64,000 bases of DNA from Ferrimonas balearica DSM 9799 (GTDB taxonomy: Bacteria > Pseudomonadota > Gammaproteobacteria > Enterobacterales > Shewanellaceae): NCBI RefSeq assembly GCF_000148645.1, contig NC_014541.1:186001-250000 (forward strand). Reading direction: 5' to 3'. The notes below the pieces were generated by a model. It made no database searches. It worked only from the letters and a program-made list of their open reading frames with translations, and was not told the DNA's origin. Each line of letters begins with the position of its first letter. Position 1 is the stretch's first letter. This document shows, one piece after another, positions 59,788 to 64,000 of the stretch. Made by a program: the position numbers and the translations under genes.

Positions 59788-60621
59788 GTGGTGACTCCCC
59801 TGCACACACTGCTAGAACCCGTCATCACCATTGCCCGTGATGCGGGACAACAGATCCGCACCATCTACGAGGCGGGTCAATATCAGTCCCTGACCAAATC
59901 CGACAACACCCCCGTGACCTCGGCCGACCTGGCCGCCCATGAGTGGATCGTCACGGCGCTGCGAACGCTTACCCCGGACACACCCATCCTCTCCGAGGAG
60001 GACGCCGATATCCCGCTGTCCACCCGCCAGCACTGGAATGAGTACTGGCTGATTGACCCGCTGGACGGCACCCAGGAGTTTATTGCCGGCAGTGGCGAGT
60101 TTGCGGTGAACATTGCGCTGGTGAGGGATCATCAGCCTGTGCTGGGGGTGATCTACGCGCCGATGAGTGAAGTCTGGTACTACGCCTGTCAGGGCCACGG
60201 CGCCTACAAGCGCCACGGTGACCAGACTGAAGCGATCCACAGTCGTGATGTGGGGCCGGGGGACGCACTGAAGATTGCGGTCAGCCGCCGTCAGCGTCGC
60301 GAAGCGGTGATGTCACGGCTGGATGAACAGCGGGAATACCTGCTGCTGCCATTTGGCAGTGCGTCACTGAAATCCTGCATGGTGGCGGAAGGCACCGCGG
60401 ATTGCTATCTGCGCCTTGGGCCGACCGGCGAGTGGGACACCGGAGCCTCCCAGTGCATCGTTGAGGAAGCGGGCGGCAGGATCGTCGACACCTGCTACCA
60501 ACCGTTGAGCTACAACGAGCGCGAGAGCCTGGAAAACCCCAACTACATGGTGTTGGGCTGTCAGAGCCTGCCCTGGCAAGAGATTCTGCCTCCGGGCCCG
60601 GAGTGTTATTCAGCGGAATAG
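59788..60621 (+). CDS. cysQ: CysQ, 3'(2'),5'-bisphosphate nucleotidase
   Basis: A 277-residue enzyme of the inositol monophosphatase superfamily that removes PAP formed in sulfate assimilation. The metal-binding motifs are PILSEEDAD, WLIDPLDGTQEFI and the late GEWDTGASQCIVEEAGG. It starts with GTG 59788 after AGAAGG, 28 bp from nudE. The nudE-cysQ pair is a common neighbour in this group of bacteria. Confidence 0.96.
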   Translation: MVTPLHTLLEPVITIARDAGQQIRTIYEAGQYQSLTKSDNTPVTSADLAAHEWIVTALRTLTPDTPILSEEDADIPLSTRQHWNEYWLIDPLDGTQEFIAGSGEFAVNIALVRDHQPVLGVIYAPMSEVWYYACQGHGAYKRHGDQTEAIHSRDVGPGDALKIAVSRRQRREAVMSRLDEQREYLLLPFGSASLKSCMVAEGTADCYLRLGPTGEWDTGASQCIVEEAGGRIVDTCYQPLSYNERESLENPNYMVLGCQSLPWQEILPPGPECYSAE

Positions 60622-60650
60622 AAAAAGGCGGGGAGTTCCCCGCCTTTTTT
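60622..60650. terminator. Bidirectional terminator between cysQ and selU
   Basis: The stem AAAAAGGCGGGGA/TCCCCGCCTTTTTT lies between convergent genes. Confidence 0.94.
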
Positions 60651-60655
60651 GTGCC

Positions 60656-61756
60656 TTAGCGGGCACCGCGTTCATTGAGGAACTGGTGCACGGCTTCGGG
60701 GCTGCCCTGGAACAGCACCGGAGCGGTCATCTTCTCCAGCTGGTAGCGGTACATCGGGTCGTAGTAGTGGCTCAGCATCAGGCTGATCCACCCGCTGTGG
60801 CCATCAACGTTGCCACTGCGTGCCTGTTCCGCCAGGGCGTCTGTCATGCGCTGACGCAGGTCCTGATGCAGGGCACCGCCCAAACGACGACGGATGCGGT
60901 CCAGGCTGCCCAGCAGGTAGTTCTCAAACTCGGCAAAGCCCTGCTCGGCGTCCTGGGCCAGATAATCGTTGGCCATGGTGGTGACGTAGTCTTTGGTGAT
61001 CTGGGCAATGCGTGCCTCGTTACTCACCTCCAGCATCACCCGGGGGGCCTGAGTCATCGCGTCGAACAGGGTGAGCGGAATCGATTCCCGTCCAATCAGG
61101 CGACTTTCGTCCTCCAGCAGCAACTGCCGGTGGCCCGCGTCCTGATGACGCATCAGTTCAATGGCAAGCCGGTTCTCGAAATCGATCTGGCTGGGTTGCC
61201 CACCGATGCGACGCCCAAAGCTGGAACCTCGATGGTTGGCGAGCCCTTCCAGGTCCACGCTGTCCCGTCGCTCGTTCAGAAAGTCGGTTTTGCCGCAGCC
61301 GGTCATGCCGCCCAGGATCAGCAGGTCTGCCTGTTCAGCCACCTTATCGGTTTGGTTGATCAGGAAGCCGCGCATCCCTTTGTAGCCGCCCTCGATGTAG
61401 GGACGTTGGTAGCCGGCTTCCGCCAGCCAGCCCTGGCTCAACTGGGAGCGCAGGCCGCCACGAAAACAGTAGAGTACGGTATCCGGGCGGGCGGTTACCT
61501 GGCTGACCCAGGCGTCCACGCGGCTCTGTTTCACGGCGCCATTCACCAGTTGGTGGCCCAGTGCAATGGCCGCGTTTTGACCCTGCTCCTTGTAGCGGGT
61601 GCCCACCGCTTCCCGCTCACTGTCGGTCATCAGCGGGCAGTTGACCGAGCCGGGGAAGGCGCCCTTGGCGAACTCCACCGGGGCGCGCAGATCGATCATC
61701 GGCACATCGTCCAGCAGCAGGCGACGGTATTCGCTCTGCGGGATCATCTCGCTCAT
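60656..61756 (-). CDS. selU: SelU/MnmH, tRNA 2-selenouridine synthase
   Basis: A 366-residue enzyme that replaces sulfur with selenium at the wobble 2-thiouridine of Lys, Glu and Gln tRNAs. The N-terminal rhodanese domain has its catalytic Cys in [12 protein letters not shown]. The C-terminal part carries a P-loop, [13 protein letters not shown]. The start ATG 61756 overlaps the selD stop (ATGA), so the two are coupled: SelD provides the selenophosphate that SelU uses. Confidence 0.95.
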   Translation of the reverse strand: MSEMIPQSEYRRLLLDDVPMIDLRAPVEFAKGAFPGSVNCPLMTDSEREAVGTRYKEQGQNAAIALGHQLVNGAVKQSRVDAWVSQVTARPDTVLYCFRGGLRSQLSQGWLAEAGYQRPYIEGGYKGMRGFLINQTDKVAEQADLLILGGMTGCGKTDFLNERRDSVDLEGLANHRGSSFGRRIGGQPSQIDFENRLAIELMRHQDAGHRQLLLEDESRLIGRESIPLTLFDAMTQAPRVMLEVSNEARIAQITKDYVTTMANDYLAQDAEQGFAEFENYLLGSLDRIRRRLGGALHQDLRQRMTDALAEQARSGNVDGHSGWISLMLSHYYDPMYRYQLEKMTAPVLFQGSPEAVHQFLNERGAR

Positions 61757-62787
61757 CGCAGAGTCACCAGCGGGGCATCCCCACCCTGGTACAGCTCGCC
61801 GATGCACTGGTGGGGCAGGCCCGCGTCACGCAGGCAGGCCACCACCTCGGCTTCCGCTTCCGCATTGACCGCCACCAGCAACCCACCGGAGGTTTGCGGG
61901 TCACACAGCAGGGCGCGCTGGTCGTCGCTGAGCGGACCAATGTGCTGTCCATAGCTGTCAAAGTTGCGACCGGTGCCGCCGGGCACGCAACCCCGCGCCA
62001 GATAGTGGTCGACCTGGTCGAGGCGGGGCAGGGCATCGAAATCGATGCGGGCATGCAGTTTGGCACCCTGACACACCTCAATCAGGTGGCCCGCCAGGCC
62101 AAAGCCGGTGACGTCGGTCAGGGCGTTAACGCCGGCAATGGGGGCCAGCTTGGTGGCGATGGTGTTGAGTTGGCACATCGCGTCGATGGCGATCTGACTG
62201 TCCTCGTCGGCCAGCTTCTTCTGTTTCTGGGCGGTGGTCAGGATGCCGATGCCCAGCGGTTTGGTCAGATAGAGTTTGTCACCGACCTTGGCGGTGTCGT
62301 TGCGCTTCAGGCGGGACAGCGGCACCTGGCCGGTTACGGCCAGGCCGAAAATGGGCTCCGGCGCGTCGATGCTGTGGCCACCGGCCAGCAGAATCCCCGC
62401 ATCGCGGCAGGCGGCGCGGCCCCCTTCCACCACCTGCTGGGCGATCTCCGGAGCCAGCAGGTTGACCGGCCAGCCCAGAATGGCGATGGCCATCATCGGT
62501 GTGCCGCCCATGGCGTAGATGTCACTGATGGCATTGGTGGCGGCGATGCGGCCAAAGGTGAACGGGTCGTCCACGATCGGCATAAAGAAGTCGGTGGTGC
62601 TGATGATGCCGGTCTGGTCATCCAGGGCGTACACCGCAGCGTCGTCGCGGGAAGCGTTGCCCACCACCAGGCGAGGGTCGGTAAAGCTGGGCAGCTGGCT
62701 GGCCAGAATGGTGTCGAGCACCTTGGGGCTGATCTTGCAGCCGCAGCCGGCGCCATGGCTGTATTCGGTGAGTTTGATGTGACTCAT
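61753..62787 (-). CDS. selD: SelD, selenophosphate synthetase
   Basis: A 344-residue enzyme that makes selenophosphate from selenide and ATP. The N-terminal loop [13 protein letters not shown] has the catalytic Cys and Lys; it uses Cys, not selenocysteine. [20 protein letters not shown] and the glycine-rich [17 protein letters not shown] are also family marks. ATG 62787 gives the family start; the ORF runs on to 62829. No selA or selB is seen in the window. Confidence 0.96.
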   Translation of the reverse strand: MSHIKLTEYSHGAGCGCKISPKVLDTILASQLPSFTDPRLVVGNASRDDAAVYALDDQTGIISTTDFFMPIVDDPFTFGRIAATNAISDIYAMGGTPMMAIAILGWPVNLLAPEIAQQVVEGGRAACRDAGILLAGGHSIDAPEPIFGLAVTGQVPLSRLKRNDTAKVGDKLYLTKPLGIGILTTAQKQKKLADEDSQIAIDAMCQLNTIATKLAPIAGVNALTDVTGFGLAGHLIEVCQGAKLHARIDFDALPRLDQVDHYLARGCVPGGTGRNFDSYGQHIGPLSDDQRALLCDPQTSGGLLVAVNAEAEAEVVACLRDAGLPHQCIGELYQGGDAPLVTLR

Positions 62788-62963
62788 GGGTGGACTCGTT
62801 ACGACAGTGAAGCAAGCATAATACCCCAACCGCAGCAGGTCTGGATCCTGACCACAGATTTGGACACAAAGTCACCACAAATCCGATTGTTGCCTTGAGC
62901 CCGTCTGACGGGCGCTATAGATTGTGGGACCATCGACTTCCGAGTCTGCAGTACGGAGACCCC

Positions 62964-64000
62964 ATGCAGTTCAAAACCCTGGGCCTGGCGCTGTGTGCGC
63001 TGCTGCTGAGCGCCTGCAGCGATTCCAGCTCCACCAAGAATTTTACCGGCACCCTTCGCTTTGCCACCTTCCATGTGGACATGGCGTATGACGACAGCCA
63101 GGGGTACTTCACCCTGCTGCAGCAAACCGGTGCCACCGGCGATCAGCAGGATCCGCGCCTGGCCAATCTGGCGGCGATCCTGCAACAGACCTACCAGGAG
63201 CGTCAGCCCGATGTACTGCTGCTGACCGGTTTCTCCACCAGTGTGGGTGAAGGCGGACGGGCGGATGACACTGCGGCCGTTCAGTTTGAGCAGAACTACC
63301 TGTCCCAGCCGCAGGCCTCTGACCTGACCGGGCTGAGCTACCCCTACCGCTATGTGGCGTCCACCAACTCCGGCCAGTTCATCCCTTATGACATCGATGG
63401 TGACGGCAAGCTGTCCCTGCCGGAGGACGCTCAGGGCCCGGGTCACTTCCATGGCCAGAACAGCTTTGTGCTGCTCTCCAAGTACGCCCTGGATGCTGAG
63501 CAGGCCCGCACCTTCCGCCAGTTCAAATGGCAGGACGTGAATGGTGTCAGCAAGCCCAAGCGTGACGATGGCACCGAGCTGGACGACGACGCCTGGGCGG
63601 CACTGAGCGTCATGGACACCAACTTTGTTGATATCGCCATGCGTCTGCCGGATGGCCGCCAGATCAGCCTGCTGCTGACCCAGCTGGTTGACCAGCAACC
63701 GGCCGAAGGCGCACTGCGCTCCGGTTGGGCCCAGCAGCGTAACGGCGCCCAGCTCGATTTCATTGCCGACTACATCAGTGACCGTAACGACGGGGATTAC
63801 CTGGTGGATGATGCCGGCCGTCGCGGCGGTGCCAACCTGAACCGTCCGTTCGTGCTGATGGGTAACCTCAACAACGACGAAGACCCGTTCCGCCTGACCG
63901 TGCAAACCGATTGGGCTGACACTTACGAGATCAACAGCAGCGCCATCCGCAAAGTGCTGTCCGACAGCTACCTGCTGGGCTCCAACGGTCGCTTTAATAC
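62964..64000 (+). CDS. EEP-fold lipoprotein, probably catalytically inactive; cut by window end
   Basis: The first 345 residues of a lipoprotein (lipobox LSAC, Cys18) running off the right edge. The domain follows the endonuclease/exonuclease/phosphatase layout: a starting strand LRFATFHVDM, then RQPDVLLLTGF, IDGDGKLSLPEDAQG, GQNSFVLLSKYALD, QRNGAQLDFIADYI and FVLMGNLNNDED. At the positions where active relatives have Asn, Glu and Asp (ATFN, LxxE, LGDxN), this protein shows His37, Gly89 and Asn, so the metal-dependent active site seems lost. The start ATG has GGAG 8 bases upstream. This comparison is from memory of the family. Confidence 0.72.
   Translation, partial: MQFKTLGLALCALLLSACSDSSSTKNFTGTLRFATFHVDMAYDDSQGYFTLLQQTGATGDQQDPRLANLAAILQQTYQERQPDVLLLTGFSTSVGEGGRADDTAAVQFEQNYLSQPQASDLTGLSYPYRYVASTNSGQFIPYDIDGDGKLSLPEDAQGPGHFHGQNSFVLLSKYALDAEQARTFRQFKWQDVNGVSKPKRDDGTELDDDAWAALSVMDTNFVDIAMRLPDGRQISLLLTQLVDQQPAEGALRSGWAQQRNGAQLDFIADYISDRNDGDYLVDDAGRRGGANLNRPFVLMGNLNNDEDPFRLTVQTDWADTYEINSSAIRKVLSDSYLLGSNGRFN

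Noticed and set aside
1-64000. Mobile elements, CRISPR arrays, tRNA or rRNA genes, prophage or defence islands
   Set aside because: No transposase, integrase, spaced direct repeats, tRNA cloverleaf or rRNA sequence was seen; gene order is largely that of a conserved chromosome.

Overview
The window is a GC-rich, densely coded stretch of a gammaproteobacterial chromosome. LexA operators almost identical to those of E. coli, the plsB/lexA divergent pair, a conserved nfuA...comF-bioH...tex-greB-ompR-envZ-pckA-hslO-hslR...nudE-cysQ order, a complete gspC-N operon and a caa3-type cytochrome oxidase operon all fit an aerobic or facultative marine lineage close to Shewanella, and the high GC makes Ferrimonas my best guess. 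The genus is inferred from gene content and order, not measured. There is no phage, insertion sequence, CRISPR array, rRNA or tRNA that I can support; the window is mostly core chromosome with a few accessory pockets.

Region 1 (1-12000) is rich in metal and envelope functions. It holds the end of a CusA-type copper/silver efflux pump, CueR, a CueP-like periplasmic copper protein, a His-rich DUF4382 lipoprotein behind a perfect FNR-type site, a hairpin-rich gene-free stretch, a three-gene DUF2975/HTH/membrane cassette, two PepSY membrane proteins (one fused to a 2Fe-2S ferredoxin domain), a DUF2057 protein, a small Cys/His-rich secreted protein and the copper ATPase CopA. The last two each have a clear CueR-type promoter with 19-bp spacing, so the copper response can be read directly from the DNA. 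A DUF3859 protein, a YfcG-type GST and an Ala/Asp/Lys-repeat lipoprotein follow.

Region 2 (12100-20100) has a tightly coupled qmcA-nfeD-yjgN-M48 peptidase operon, then a DTW-domain tRNA modification gene, plsB, and lexA with a SulA-like gene.

Region 3 (20100-28850) is an aa3/caa3 cytochrome c oxidase operon: coxB (with a fused cytochrome c domain), coxA, ctaG, coxC, an antisense DUF2909 gene, surf1, a small membrane protein, ctaA, ctaB and sco. It thus carries structural subunits, heme A synthesis and copper insertion together. A 17-codon ORF with a strong ribosome-binding site lies just upstream of coxB.

Region 4 (28850-39450) is mixed: a polysaccharide deacetylase and a DinF-type MATE exporter with nearly touching divergent starts, nfuA, a large secreted M14 carboxypeptidase, comF and bioH with overlapping start codons, an unrecognised disordered protein, an outer-membrane barrel, a LysR regulator and two small secreted proteins.

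Region 5 (39450-62800) is conserved core: tex, greB, ompR-envZ, pckA with a CRP site, hslR-hslO, the twelve-gene type II secretion operon gspC-N, nudE, cysQ, and selD-selU for tRNA selenouridine. The window ends inside a lipoprotein of the endonuclease/exonuclease/phosphatase fold that appears to have lost its catalytic residues.
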